In this document: positions 9,141 through 18,581 of the stretch, one piece after another | Numbering within the stretch: position 1 is the stretch's first letter | Layout: each line of letters starts with the position of its first letter | Assembly: GCA_016927185.1 (NCBI GenBank) | Contig: JAFGND010000071.1 | Coordinates: 62,001 to 126,000, forward strand | DNA from: Candidatus Coatesiibacteriota bacterium | GTDB taxonomy: Bacteria; JAFGND01 | DNA length: 64,000 bases | Direction of reading: 5' to 3' | Position numbers and translations under genes: made by a program | The notes under the pieces: model-generated | Databases searched by the model: none | The model's input: only the letters and a program-made list of their open reading frames with translations | What the model was told of the DNA's origin: nothing

Positions 9141-9250
9141 GAGAAAACCTGAGATATTACAAATGATCAGATTCATAAAGTAATAATATTAATCGAAGTT
9201 TTTCTCAGTAAACAAATTACATTATTTGAGGCTAAAATTTGTTTTAAGTA

Positions 9251-11914
9251 CTATTGGCAGATTTCAAGTTTCCTTGTTAAATATTCAATAATCTTGTCCA
9301 TGGCTTTTATTCCTCTTTCTCTCTGGGAATTATAAAAAGCTTCTATGGAAATATTCACTTTGTTATTATTTTTAGCTGGACCTCCTGTTGGATCAACTTT
9401 CTGCCAGATTTTTTCAGTTTCTTCCATATAATCAAAATAGAGAGTATTATCCTGAGCTACTGTCAGAAAATAGAGATCTCTTATATTTTTCAGTTCAATA
9501 AGATTTTGCTCCAGGTCAATAAGCTCATTCTTTATAGGAATGTCCAATTCAAGCATTTTTTCTATTGCAATCCTTGGTATAGATTCTGAAACATTCAGAT
9601 GGGATTTAAGCATATGAAGAACCATTACAATATCTCTTAAACCACCTGGTGCTTCTTTTATATTATTAGGTTCATTCTCATAGTATGAACGTCTTTCATA
9701 AAGTTCTTTCAGCATTTTTTCTATAAAAATCCTTGAGCGATCAAAAACATACTTCTTCCTTATCTCCTCTTCAAATCTATACTTATAATTCTTGTTGCCT
9801 ATTATTACATGTCCATCAAGCAATTGAGACCTGTAAATGAAATCCTGTTCAGTATCGTTTTCAAGAAGATCCTTTATCTGTTGGAAATCAATAAGGATTG
9901 TGCCAATTTCTTCAGTGAAATAATTATGCAATCTTGTTCTTACCTGGAAAAGAAATGTAGAAAACTTGCTTACGATACTCTTGAACATGTTTTCTTCTTT
10001 TTCTGATAAATCATCAACAAGTATTACGGCATCATAATCTTCATTATAGCTATCTCCTCTTCCATTACCACCAGTAGAGAGGAATAAAATGCTATCTTTC
10101 AGACTGGGAGGATTTTTATCCCTGAATCTCTCATGCAATTCTTTTACTGTTGCTGAATGACATAACTCAAGCAATGTAAGAGCAAACAGATCATAGAATC
10201 TAGTAAATTGCCTGTTAAAATGTATTATATTTATGAATCCCAGCTTTATCATTGAAAGTCTTACAAATTCAAGATAGTAAAAAGACTGGAGAAGTTCAGA
10301 TTTGTTATCAAGTCTTTTTGATAGCGTATATTCCTGAAGCGTTTGCCTGATCTTTTTCTTGAACCAATCATTATCATCAAGATGTTCTATATGCTCTGGA
10401 AATCTTGCATAGAGCTCGTCGCAGAAACCTTTTAAATATCTGCTGCCTATTTTGTGAAGATCACTTAGCTGCTTTGCTGTCTTAATTGTATTGAGAGCAA
10501 GTCCTCTATCCTCTAATTCACTAATGAGATTTTGTATCGCTTTTTCATCTTTGATATTGAAAAACGCAAATAAATACTTGCTATCTGGCATCCATCCTTG
10601 CTTGAAACTTTCAGTATAACCAATGTTCATACCTTTTAAGTGATTTACAATTACATTATCCACCAGCTTTTCAGATGTCTTGTGGAGTTCAGCAATGGTT
10701 TTCTTATAATTGTTTAGAAGCTGTTCACATTTGTTTTTTCCTATATATCCCATTACACCAGCTAACCAGTTAAGAATATCATTTCCTTCTTCTGTAATAT
10801 CTATATCTGTCTGTTCTGTCACTGCTACCTGATAAGTCATTCTCAAAACATCAATGAAAGCAAGGTGTTGAGCAAGGTCTGCATAGATTTCACTGTGGTT
10901 ATTATCAATTAGACTTAGTTCATATATTGTTTGATATATGGATTTGTTTTTTATCCTGAATATGCTTTTAATGCTTGTTACAAGAGCTTTTATTAATCTG
11001 TAGCCAGTTTCTTTCGGATTTATCATACCTTCCTGTGGCTTGAATTTTACAAGGTTGTTTATTTCTGATAATGCGCTAAACAGAAAATTTTCGTGGTAAT
11101 AATTCATTGTTGGATCTGAGAAATAGAATCTTTCAAGTACTTCGTCTTCGAAAAGATTATACATGTAATTATCACCAGCAACAAAATATGATCCCAGGGC
11201 TTGTGATATGACAACAAAATCTCCTCTATTATCATCGAAGTATTTTATGAACTCATGTTGATTTAATGCAAAGGATTGATTCCCTATTGTTTCTGATAGA
11301 TAATGGTGGGGAATTAATCCACTGGAATGAAGTATTTGATTTATCTGAACAATTGTCTTGTTAGCCATTTGTTTATCATCTTCTTCATTATAAATAATGC
11401 ATAAATCAACGTCATCCTGATCGCTCAGACTTCCTACATTTAGAAGAGCGAAAGGTAAATATATTGTATCACTAAAAAACTGAGAAAGGACTCTCAAGTA
11501 AGATCTTACTAAAGCTATCCATCCTTTTCTGAATGAAAGTAAGCTTTTTCTGTAAATATCCTGAGTAAAAGCTCTTAAGCTTCTCATGTGAGAAAGACTC
11601 TTTACCCATGCCCTGTTTTCACCCAGGAAATGCAATATAAAGTAAGTTTGAAGAAGATTTTTTGTTTCTCTTGGAGGGCTTTCAAGAAGTATTTTGAAAA
11701 AATCTTTTGCATATGGTAAAGGAGTATCTAAACCATATTTCTCTTTTGCCAACTCAATATGGGGAAATAGAATCAATAGCCTTGCAAGATTGTCTTCAAG
11801 ATATTCAAGCAATGGTTTGTAATGAGTTCCAAGTTTAGAGTAATCTTTATTTAGAACTGATAAGAATTCCTTTATCTCTGCCTTGGTATGAACAAAATAG
11901 AAGTCTATTGACAT
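9251..11914 (-). CDS. Protein with two GlnD/GlnE-like nucleotidyltransferase motifs
   Basis: An 887-residue cytoplasmic protein. The first motif, VGSLSDQDDVDLCI (residues 160-173), has the Gly-Ser and Asp-x-Asp of a polymerase-beta-type nucleotidyltransferase. The second, STGGNGRGDSYNEDYDAVI (613-631), closely resembles the GGYGRGE...SDIDL signature of GlnD (PII uridylyltransferase). It is followed by NIKEAPGGLRDI (751-762), the block shared by GlnD (NVKEGPGGLRD) and, in altered form, GlnE. No HD or ACT domain is seen, and no glnA or glnB is in the window. The likely activity is transfer of a nucleotide to a protein or small molecule; the target is unknown. The ATG has an AAGGAG site. It is divergent from the glycosyltransferase operon and appears monocistronic. 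Confidence 0.8.
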   Translation of the reverse strand: MSIDFYFVHTKAEIKEFLSVLNKDYSKLGTHYKPLLEYLEDNLARLLILFPHIELAKEKYGLDTPLPYAKDFFKILLESPPRETKNLLQTYFILHFLGENRAWVKSLSHMRSLRAFTQDIYRKSLLSFRKGWIALVRSYLRVLSQFFSDTIYLPFALLNVGSLSDQDDVDLCIIYNEEDDKQMANKTIVQINQILHSSGLIPHHYLSETIGNQSFALNQHEFIKYFDDNRGDFVVISQALGSYFVAGDNYMYNLFEDEVLERFYFSDPTMNYYHENFLFSALSEINNLVKFKPQEGMINPKETGYRLIKALVTSIKSIFRIKNKSIYQTIYELSLIDNNHSEIYADLAQHLAFIDVLRMTYQVAVTEQTDIDITEEGNDILNWLAGVMGYIGKNKCEQLLNNYKKTIAELHKTSEKLVDNVIVNHLKGMNIGYTESFKQGWMPDSKYLFAFFNIKDEKAIQNLISELEDRGLALNTIKTAKQLSDLHKIGSRYLKGFCDELYARFPEHIEHLDDNDWFKKKIRQTLQEYTLSKRLDNKSELLQSFYYLEFVRLSMIKLGFINIIHFNRQFTRFYDLFALTLLELCHSATVKELHERFRDKNPPSLKDSILFLSTGGNGRGDSYNEDYDAVILVDDLSEKEENMFKSIVSKFSTFLFQVRTRLHNYFTEEIGTILIDFQQIKDLLENDTEQDFIYRSQLLDGHVIIGNKNYKYRFEEEIRKKYVFDRSRIFIEKMLKELYERRSYYENEPNNIKEAPGGLRDIVMVLHMLKSHLNVSESIPRIAIEKMLELDIPIKNELIDLEQNLIELKNIRDLYFLTVAQDNTLYFDYMEETEKIWQKVDPTGGPAKNNNKVNISIEAFYNSQRERGIKAMDKIIEYLTRKLEICQ

Positions 11915-12137
11915 TTGAACTCCTTAAAAAAAATTTGAAAAAATAAACATATACAGGCAGTTTAAGTCAAGTTTAAAAAGGTTTTGCAGACTCATAAATA
12001 TGAGAAAATTCTTAAATCAACCATAAAAGGAAATAGCTTTCCATAACCAATTTTACTGGAAAACTTAAAAATATAAATTGCTTGACGATTGTATGACAAC
12101 TTTTGTTCTCAATCTATCGCTTTTTTGAAGGGAGATT
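11915..12137. promoter_or_regulatory. Divergent promoter region with TTGAC boxes on both strands
   Basis: A 223-base gap between divergent genes. The minus strand carries TTGACT at 11965-11970, 56 bases before the nucleotidyltransferase start. The plus strand carries TTGACG at 12082-12087, 56 bases before the GT2 start. Neither has a convincing -10 at 16-18 bases. Two small inverted repeats lie between them: CTCATAAATATGAG at 11991-12004 and GGAAATAGCTTTCC at 12029-12042. Either could be an operator; nothing proves it. Confidence 0.35.
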
Positions 12138-12866
12138 ATGTTTAAAAGCAATCTGGTAAGTGTTGTTATACCATGCTTTAACGAGGAAAAAGGTATCCAG
12201 GATACAATCCTTCAAATAAAAGAGCTTGGAGATATTATTGATGAAATATTGGTTGTTGATAATAACTCAACTGATAATACTGGCAAAGTAGCTGAAGAAC
12301 TAGGAGCAAGAGTTGTCTTTGAGAAAATTCCAGGTTATGGAAGAGCTTATAAAACTGGATTAGCTGCTGCAAAAGGATATTATATAGCAACACTGGATGG
12401 AGATGCTACATATCCTGCTGACAAAATCCCCTATTTGCTTGAAGTCTTACATAATGAGAATCTTGATTTTATTTCCGCTTGCAGAAAGCCTACAGACTGG
12501 CATTTCAATATTGAATCAATCCTCAGGCTTGCAGGAAACAGAGTATTGACAACAACGTTGTGGATATTGTTTTTCTGCTATCTTGTTGATAGTCAATCTG
12601 GAATGTGGGTCTTTAAGCACGATATTCTTCATTTATTTGATTTGACAAGTGATGGAATGCCTTTCAGTGAGGAACTGAAAATTGAAGCATTCAGAAAAAA
12701 AGAATTAAAGGTAAAAGAAGTCCCAATAATATTCAGATATCATGACAGACAAGGTCCATCTAAGCTTAATTTGTGGAAAGATGGCATGATGAATCTGCAG
12801 TTTTTGTTCAAAAAGAGACTGGGATTAATAAACAAGAACGAAATAGCAGATTTCAGAAGAAGTTAG
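12138..12866 (+). CDS. Family 2 glycosyltransferase (dolichyl-phosphate mannose synthase-like)
   Basis: Transfers a sugar from a nucleotide donor, probably to a polyprenyl phosphate on the inner face of the membrane. The 242 residues show the GT-A start VSVVIPCFNEEKGI, the LVVDNNSTDNTGKVAEELGA strand, the turn GYGRAYKTGLAAAKG, and the metal-binding TLDGDATYPADKIP at about residues 94-107. There is no membrane domain beyond a hydrophobic patch at about 135-150. The ATG has a strong AGGGAG site. It opens a four-gene plus-strand run with a radical SAM protein, a GT-C glycosyltransferase and an SDR epimerase. The GT-C protein could use the lipid-linked sugar made here. Confidence 0.88.
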   Translation: MFKSNLVSVVIPCFNEEKGIQDTILQIKELGDIIDEILVVDNNSTDNTGKVAEELGARVVFEKIPGYGRAYKTGLAAAKGYYIATLDGDATYPADKIPYLLEVLHNENLDFISACRKPTDWHFNIESILRLAGNRVLTTTLWILFFCYLVDSQSGMWVFKHDILHLFDLTSDGMPFSEELKIEAFRKKELKVKEVPIIFRYHDRQGPSKLNLWKDGMMNLQFLFKKRLGLINKNEIADFRRS

Positions 12867-12873
12867 TTCATCT

Positions 12874-13920
12874 ATGCTCGTTCTTAAAACATTGCAATTG
12901 CTATATAAACTCAGAAAAGGCAAGATATCTGCAATAAGTTATAATATCACAAATAGATGTAATTGCAGATGCCTTATGTGCAGTGTATGGAAGCATGATG
13001 TCAGGGAACTAAAAATTGATGAGCAAAGAAAGATATTCACTCATCTCAAGAAAAATGGTTTAATTCTGGTTGAAATAACAGGAGGAGAACCTTTACTCAG
13101 AAAAGACCTGTTCGAGTTTACCAGTTTGCTCGATGAACTTGGATTTCTTTATACTATAAATACAAATGGTCTTCTTCTTGATGAAGATAAAATAATTAGG
13201 TTGAATGAATGTAAGAATTTGCTTCAGATAGCAATTAGTCTGGATAGCCTTGATGAAAAAAAGTATGAAATGCTCAGAGGAGTGGATGGTTTTAGTATAT
13301 TGATGAAAAACATTGAATTATTAAGGAAATCAACAAACAAAACAATAAAGTGTTCTATGACAATTTCTAGGGAGAATTATAAGGAGTTTGAAAATATGGT
13401 TGTCTGGATCAAGAAAAATAATTTCTTTTTAAGCGTTTTTCCAGTAAATAATGGTGCTGAGTTCTATCACAGATCCGATAATAGTCTATTTGAAGATAAT
13501 CCTCCTGAAGTAATAAATGAAATAGCAAACTTGTTTCAAGAAATCGCAAAAAAGAGAAGGAAGGGAGAGCCTTTTTGGGAATTCTCTGAGTTTTATGAAC
13601 GATGCAAGGATTATCTTTTGAAGAATGAATTGCCTGATTGTGGAGCATCAAGATTATTTATGGATCTTCATGCAGATGGAAGTATAGCAGTGTGCAATGA
13701 TTTTCCTTCTTTCGCAAATCTACTTGATATTCCATTTGAAGAGGCAATGAAAATTGCAGAGAATCAAATGAAAAAAATCAAGTCTTGCTATACTAATACT
13801 CCTTGTTATTATACTTGCAGCTATAATATTGCTTTTATTGCTGAAAAACCATTCAGATATTTGCTGGAGACAATGAAAGTAATGGGTGTATTGAGAATTC
13901 TTGAAAGACTATGGAATTAA
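12874..13920 (+). CDS. Radical SAM protein with SPASM-like C-terminal cysteines
   Basis: Predicted to bind a 4Fe-4S cluster and use S-adenosylmethionine to start a radical reaction. The cluster motif CxxxCxxC is C29, C33 and C36 (NRCNCRCLMC), followed by the EITGGEPLLRKDL stretch typical of the family. Near the C terminus, DCGASRLFMDLHADGSIAVC and KSCYTNTPCYYTCSYN supply at least five more cysteines, as in SPASM/twitch proteins that hold auxiliary clusters. The substrate is unknown. Its position between a GT2 and a GT-C enzyme suggests modification of a lipid or a sugar carrier, but SPASM proteins often act on peptides. It begins seven bases after the GT2 stop codon and overlaps the next gene by ten bases. 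Confidence 0.88.
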   Translation: MLVLKTLQLLYKLRKGKISAISYNITNRCNCRCLMCSVWKHDVRELKIDEQRKIFTHLKKNGLILVEITGGEPLLRKDLFEFTSLLDELGFLYTINTNGLLLDEDKIIRLNECKNLLQIAISLDSLDEKKYEMLRGVDGFSILMKNIELLRKSTNKTIKCSMTISRENYKEFENMVVWIKKNNFFLSVFPVNNGAEFYHRSDNSLFEDNPPEVINEIANLFQEIAKKRRKGEPFWEFSEFYERCKDYLLKNELPDCGASRLFMDLHADGSIAVCNDFPSFANLLDIPFEEAMKIAENQMKKIKSCYTNTPCYYTCSYNIAFIAEKPFRYLLETMKVMGVLRILERLWN

Positions 13921-15662
13921 AAAAGAAGCGAATTCTCATTGAATGGATTGCTTTATTATCAGGTATAAGCTTATTTCTATTTGGCATTTTATACGAGTAT
14001 AAAACCAGATATATATCAACTTTTTTTACAAATATTATCCATTACAATCCACTTCATCCTGACAGTTTCGAATTTACATTAAGAGGGTTTAAATCAGTGC
14101 CTTCATTTCTTATCGGTTTATTTCTGGTTTCGTTTGGATTATCCAGATATGGTAATGAGGTTTTCAATAAAATAAAAATTAAAATTGAAGCAAATTTTGA
14201 GAAGAGAATACTTTTGATAATACTGTTACTGACTTTCATAATCTGCATTATCATAAATATTTATATTCTGCAAAGTGGTGCAATTAGTATAGATGAAACT
14301 TGTTATTTGATACAAGCTAATCTGTTCGCAAGGTTGAAACTCTGGGGAGAACCCCCTCCTCCCGGACATCTTACCTATATGGCAGTATATACAGGCATTA
14401 ACAGGATGTTTGGAGGACATTTCCTGGGACATTCAATCCCACTTTCCATTGGAATATTACTTGGGATGGATTTTCTTATACCAGCATTGCTGGGAAGTAT
14501 TACTTGCTTGATGCTATTTCTTTTCTTTAAAGAAGTATTTGGATTAAAAATAGCAACATGGGCAACTTTTCTTCTTTTCTTATCACCGTTTCATATTTTC
14601 ATATCCTCAGGTTATATGTCTCACTGTGATCATCTGCTTTTCTTGTTGCTTGCTTTTTATTTGCTGGAATTGTTTCTGAAAAGGAAGAGGGATATAAATA
14701 TTTTCTTCAGTGGTTTCTCTATAGGTTTTGCATTTTTCATAAGACCCCTTGAAACGTTACCGATAGTATTTATCCTTATGATTTTGATAATCTATAAACT
14801 GAGAAAAAAATCCATTAAACCTTTTTTGTTTTTTGGTTTAGGAGGAGGTATATGGTTATTTGTTATCTTTCTGACTAATTACTTGTTTTCAGGCTCCATT
14901 TTTATTACCCCAATGAGCATGGTCTCTCCATGGGTAACAACAAGGCTGATTCCGTTTTCTCTTGGCTGGACTTTCTTCAAGGGTATATTGCAGGTATATA
15001 TATACAGTATTTTGTTGAGTTTTGACCTGTTTGGATGGTGGGGTAATTCATTAATATTTATTATCATATTTATGATATTCGGTAGAAACAGATTTGAAAA
15101 TCACTGGACAAAAATATTCATGTTGATTTTGATGATTGCAATTGTATATCAAGTTATTATGCAAAATAATCCCATAACTCCTTATGGTGCAAGGTATTTC
15201 TATGCAGCAATACCCTTGCTTATACTGCTTACGATAAAGGGAATTGAGACTGCAGCAAAGTCAGTAAAAAAACTTGGAATTCCTGTTTATTCCTTTATGG
15301 GATATATTATAATAGGTTTTTTTCTGTTATCTTTCGCCTTTTATATTCCCTTAAAGCAGCATATATCTCGAAACATAATTCAAAGCAATGCTGTCAAGAA
15401 AGGTTTTCCTACTAGAGAGGCAAGGAATATAGTACTTAATGCGAAAAGACCAGCAGTAGTATTGTTTACAGATATGCGCGCCTTGCATGCATTGTATTAT
15501 TTAAATCAAAAATATCCTGATTTGAAACTTGGCTTGAGTAGTGGATTAATGAAAGATCTGGAGTTGAAATCAGAGCTTCCAGAATATAATGTATATTATC
15601 TCAAGTCTCTTCCAGATGATACTCAGATACTTGAATCTCCAGAATGGGGAGAATCCAGATAA
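13911..15662 (+). CDS. GT-C membrane glycosyltransferase (PMT/ArnT-like)
   Basis: A polytopic protein of 583 residues with about 11-12 predicted membrane helices. The first large external loop carries ISIDETCYLIQANLFARLKL, which matches the acidic Asp-Glu motif placed after helix 1-2 in GT39/GT83 enzymes that use polyprenyl-phosphate sugars outside the membrane. The next loop has GGHFLGHSIPLSIGILLG, resembling the catalytic-loop context of the family. The C-terminal 90 residues form a soluble extracytoplasmic domain. The start lies inside the radical SAM gene, so the two are coupled. The acceptor may be lipid A, a glycolipid or protein; a paralogue is at 47711. Confidence 0.8.
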   Translation: MELKKKRILIEWIALLSGISLFLFGILYEYKTRYISTFFTNIIHYNPLHPDSFEFTLRGFKSVPSFLIGLFLVSFGLSRYGNEVFNKIKIKIEANFEKRILLIILLLTFIICIIINIYILQSGAISIDETCYLIQANLFARLKLWGEPPPPGHLTYMAVYTGINRMFGGHFLGHSIPLSIGILLGMDFLIPALLGSITCLMLFLFFKEVFGLKIATWATFLLFLSPFHIFISSGYMSHCDHLLFLLLAFYLLELFLKRKRDINIFFSGFSIGFAFFIRPLETLPIVFILMILIIYKLRKKSIKPFLFFGLGGGIWLFVIFLTNYLFSGSIFITPMSMVSPWVTTRLIPFSLGWTFFKGILQVYIYSILLSFDLFGWWGNSLIFIIIFMIFGRNRFENHWTKIFMLILMIAIVYQVIMQNNPITPYGARYFYAAIPLLILLTIKGIETAAKSVKKLGIPVYSFMGYIIIGFFLLSFAFYIPLKQHISRNIIQSNAVKKGFPTREARNIVLNAKRPAVVLFTDMRALHALYYLNQKYPDLKLGLSSGLMKDLELKSELPEYNVYYLKSLPDDTQILESPEWGESR

Positions 15663-16654
15663 TGGCAAGAAAAGTAAGGACTCTGGTGACAGGAGCATCT
15701 GGTTTTATTGGTTCTCACTTGGTAGAGGAATTGATAAAAAGAGGACATCAAGTATGGGCATTAGTAAGAGATCCAAAGTATCTGGATAAAATGGATTATG
15801 CTGATCTCTATAAATTTTATGGTGATATCCTGACTATAAATGAACTTACTTATTTTTTCAAGAAGTTGCAATTCGATTACATATTCCATCTTGCGGGTTT
15901 AACCAAATCTTTAGATGAAGACAGTTTCTTCAGGATTAATGTAGAAGCAACCAAGAACCTAATGAATATTGCTCTGGATACGCAGAATAATTTAAAGAGA
16001 TTTTTATTCTTTAGCTCTCTTTCAGCTTCTGGACCAGGAAAAGGAAATGAATTAATCAAAATCTCGCATGAACCAAATCCGATAAGTACTTATGGTAAAA
16101 GTAAGCTTAATGCAGAACAGCTTGTTATAGAAAGCACACTTCCTTATACAATAATAAGACCTCCTGTAGTATATGGACCTCGAGACAAGGATGTTTTCAT
16201 ATATTTCAAACTGGCAAAGAAGTACAATCTCGTACCAATTATTACAGGGAATAGAATACTTAGCATGATATATGTAAAGGATCTGGTTAATGGAAGCATA
16301 AATGCGGTTTTAAGTGATAATACTATAAGTGGTACTTATTTCCTGACAGATGGAAGCTGTCATACATGGGATGAGATTATCAATACTATAAAAGAAATCA
16401 TGGGTATAAAACCAATAAGACTTCCAATACCTTCTTATGGTGTCCATTTTGCTGGAGAGCTGGGAGAGCTTCTTGGAAAATTACAGAAGAAAACAAATAC
16501 ATTGAATAGGGAAAAAGCAGTGGAAATGCTGGCTTTTAACTGGGCTTGTTCTGATGAAGAAGCTGAAAAGGATTTTGATTACAAATCTTCTTGGGATCTT
16601 AAAAAAGGTTTTACTGAAACAATAGATTGGTATATAAAGGAAGCCTGGTTATAA
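15662..16654 (+). CDS. NAD-dependent epimerase/dehydratase (extended SDR)
   Basis: A 330-residue Rossmann-fold enzyme, probably acting on a nucleotide sugar or related substrate. The nucleotide-binding motif TLVTGASGFIGSHLVEEL is at the N terminus, the FHLAGLTKS strand follows, and the catalytic Tyr-x-x-x-Lys is in STYGKSKLNAEQ, with Ser in LFFSSLSASG. RPPVVYGPRDKD is the usual substrate-side motif. An earlier ATG at 15644 exists, but the ATG at 15662 overlaps the upstream stop codon (TAATG) and has GGGGAG nine bases before it, so I chose 15662. It is the last gene of the glycan cassette; its stop codon abuts that of the convergent HEAT-repeat gene. Confidence 0.88.
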   Translation: MARKVRTLVTGASGFIGSHLVEELIKRGHQVWALVRDPKYLDKMDYADLYKFYGDILTINELTYFFKKLQFDYIFHLAGLTKSLDEDSFFRINVEATKNLMNIALDTQNNLKRFLFFSSLSASGPGKGNELIKISHEPNPISTYGKSKLNAEQLVIESTLPYTIIRPPVVYGPRDKDVFIYFKLAKKYNLVPIITGNRILSMIYVKDLVNGSINAVLSDNTISGTYFLTDGSCHTWDEIINTIKEIMGIKPIRLPIPSYGVHFAGELGELLGKLQKKTNTLNREKAVEMLAFNWACSDEEAEKDFDYKSSWDLKKGFTETIDWYIKEAWL

Positions 16655-18454
16655 TTAAGGTTCAATTGTAGCTTTTCTATTATTTTCGAAAACTTCCATC
16701 ATTATTACGGAAAGAAAAGCACAAGAAAGTGCAACAAATATTCCTGCAAAAATGAAAGGTATGAAACCGAGAAAAAAAGCAATGATATATCTTGTTTTTT
16801 TCTTTCTGAATGGATAAGGTCTGAATGGAAACCACATGATAAAAGGAAGTCCAAAGAAAACTAGACTCAATCTCAATCCTATATTAATAAAAAACATCAT
16901 TACGAAAAAGAAGGCAACGCCAAAGATGAAAGTTTGATGATATTGAGGGATTCCTGTTTCTCTTGCAAGTATTGTGGGGACAAGATTTAGAAAAGAAAAA
17001 GCTAAGCCAGTCACCAGCGGAAAGTATAACAAAATATGAACCAGATTTATCTTCAAATCTATCTTATTATGAAAGAAACATATGATTATGGCAAAACCAA
17101 CTCCTGTTATTAATCCCCACAAGAACTTATTCAATGTAGTATTGAAAAGAAGTTTAAATCTTTTCCTTTTCTCAGCTAGATATGCAACAAAGAAAAAAAT
17201 GAATTGCATAAATAGCAGAATCATCAGGCTTACTATTATATTAGAGAAAGTAAAAAGCCCTAATCTAGATGCTGCTTTCCTTACATTATTATCTTTATCA
17301 AGGATATAGATTAAAGTCATCTGGAAAGTATTTATGATTGATAGGTATTCTGCTTCATTTATGGTAATCAATGCCTGTTCTCTTTCTCTCGGATTCTTGG
17401 ATTTGAGTTTATTTTCAACAAGATTATAGAAATACCTGAGTTTATAAGGATCTTTAATAATCTGAGGGTAGGCTCTCATAGCTTGAACTCTGATATTTTC
17501 ATCATCACTTTGAAGTGCATATAGTAATGTATCTGAGATTTTTTCTCTTTCCACAGTACTGAGTTTTGTCAAACCCAATGCCTTCATTGTTTCTAAAGCC
17601 TCTTTTCTTACATTGCTGTTTTCATCTGCAACCATAAGCAGTATATCAGGAAGAGCTTGTGAATAACTCGCTTCCTTGATAGATATAAGTGCCAGCTCTT
17701 TTAATCTGGGATCAGGAGATTTAAGATATTTCATTACATATCTTGGAAGATTCTTGCTTTTCTTGTTAATGAGTATTTCAATTATGATTTTATTCAATTC
17801 TTCGTTGTTGCTGTGTTCTAAAGTATTATATAGTTTCTTGTTAAGATCAACAGAACGCATTTCCTGCAAATAGTTCGCAGTCCTATCTCTAATACTTTGT
17901 TTCTGATGTCCCATTAACTCTATGAAGAATTCAAAATACTGATTTATATCAAGAGAACCTAATAATTCTATTGCAGCTTGTTCTTCTGACTTTTCATTGC
18001 TATTTAACAGTTTTTTTATGTTTGTTATTTTTTCCTGTTTTTGTCTTGATTGTAAAACTGGCAGCATCTTTGATAACAAATCCACTCTATCATTACCTGC
18101 TTTATCTTTTATAGGATAACTTGCAGGAGAAGGCTGAGCTAGTATTATTCCATAATACCAGCTAAGAAAAAGTAACCATTTCTCTTTTGGTTTTGCCTCG
18201 AAGAAAAGCTCTTCATTTGGGTCATGCTTTGCTTCCTTGCTTTTTCCTTTTCTCTGTATGTGCAGATTCATGTTCATAATTTTGCCTTTTAGTATCTTGA
18301 TCACTTTTACCTTTTTTTCCTCAGCATTACCTCCTGTAACTTCTGCAACAACTACAATATTTGCTTTTATAAGCAATTCAGCGAGATGGGTTGGTTCATC
18401 CGTGCTTGGCAAAGATAAACTTAATATAAAAAGAGAAATGATCTTTAAAATCAT
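16655..18454 (-). CDS. Signal peptide, HEAT repeats and C-terminal membrane domain
   Basis: A 599-residue protein of unknown function. Residues 1-20 look like a signal peptide or anchor. About 25-130 is a beta-rich extracytoplasmic domain (VVVAEVTGGNAEEKKVKVIK). About 140-400 contains helical HEAT-type repeats, clearest at DPRLKELALISIKEA, DENSNVRKEALETMKALG, DDENIRVQAMRAY and KDNNVRKAASRLG. The last 190 residues hold about five membrane helices separated by basic loops (RPYPFRKKKTRY). The HEAT module would face the periplasm if the signal peptide is used. The ATG has no Shine-Dalgarno site. It is monocistronic, with a terminator of the upstream TPR gene before it and a TTGACA box at 18515-18520. 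Confidence 0.82.
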   Translation of the reverse strand: MILKIISLFILSLSLPSTDEPTHLAELLIKANIVVVAEVTGGNAEEKKVKVIKILKGKIMNMNLHIQRKGKSKEAKHDPNEELFFEAKPKEKWLLFLSWYYGIILAQPSPASYPIKDKAGNDRVDLLSKMLPVLQSRQKQEKITNIKKLLNSNEKSEEQAAIELLGSLDINQYFEFFIELMGHQKQSIRDRTANYLQEMRSVDLNKKLYNTLEHSNNEELNKIIIEILINKKSKNLPRYVMKYLKSPDPRLKELALISIKEASYSQALPDILLMVADENSNVRKEALETMKALGLTKLSTVEREKISDTLLYALQSDDENIRVQAMRAYPQIIKDPYKLRYFYNLVENKLKSKNPREREQALITINEAEYLSIINTFQMTLIYILDKDNNVRKAASRLGLFTFSNIIVSLMILLFMQFIFFFVAYLAEKRKRFKLLFNTTLNKFLWGLITGVGFAIIICFFHNKIDLKINLVHILLYFPLVTGLAFSFLNLVPTILARETGIPQYHQTFIFGVAFFFVMMFFINIGLRLSLVFFGLPFIMWFPFRPYPFRKKKTRYIIAFFLGFIPFIFAGIFVALSCAFLSVIMMEVFENNRKATIEP

Positions 18455-18514
18455 GTAATTATTTAAAACTGAGTTTTGTTATTTCTATACTTTCCTTCAG
18501 ATTTATTTTTGTTT

Positions 18515-18520
18515 TGTCAA
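18515..18520 (-). promoter_or_regulatory. -35-like TTGACA box upstream of the HEAT-repeat gene
   Basis: A perfect TTGACA on the minus strand, 66 bases before the start codon and just downstream of the TPR-gene terminator, which is where a new promoter is needed. The only TATAGA follows at about 25 bases, too far for a normal spacer. Confidence 0.35.
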
Positions 18521-18523
18521 TTA

Positions 18524-18556
18524 ATTTAAAAAAAAGGGTGCAACAACTGCACCCTT
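18524..18556 (-). terminator. Rho-independent terminator of the TPR/SMC operon
   Basis: On the minus strand a perfect 9-bp stem (AAGGGTGCA with TGCACCCTT, loop of five bases) is followed by an uninterrupted run of eight T. It starts 25 bases after the TPR gene stop codon and marks the end of that transcription unit. Confidence 0.9.
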
Positions 18557-18581
18557 AAAATATCAAAATATCGCATATTTG

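Noticed and set aside
9251-11914. Annotation as GlnE (glutamine synthetase adenylyltransferase) or GlnD
   Set aside because: The motifs are mixed, HD and ACT domains are missing, and no glnA or glnB is near; a specific name is not supported.
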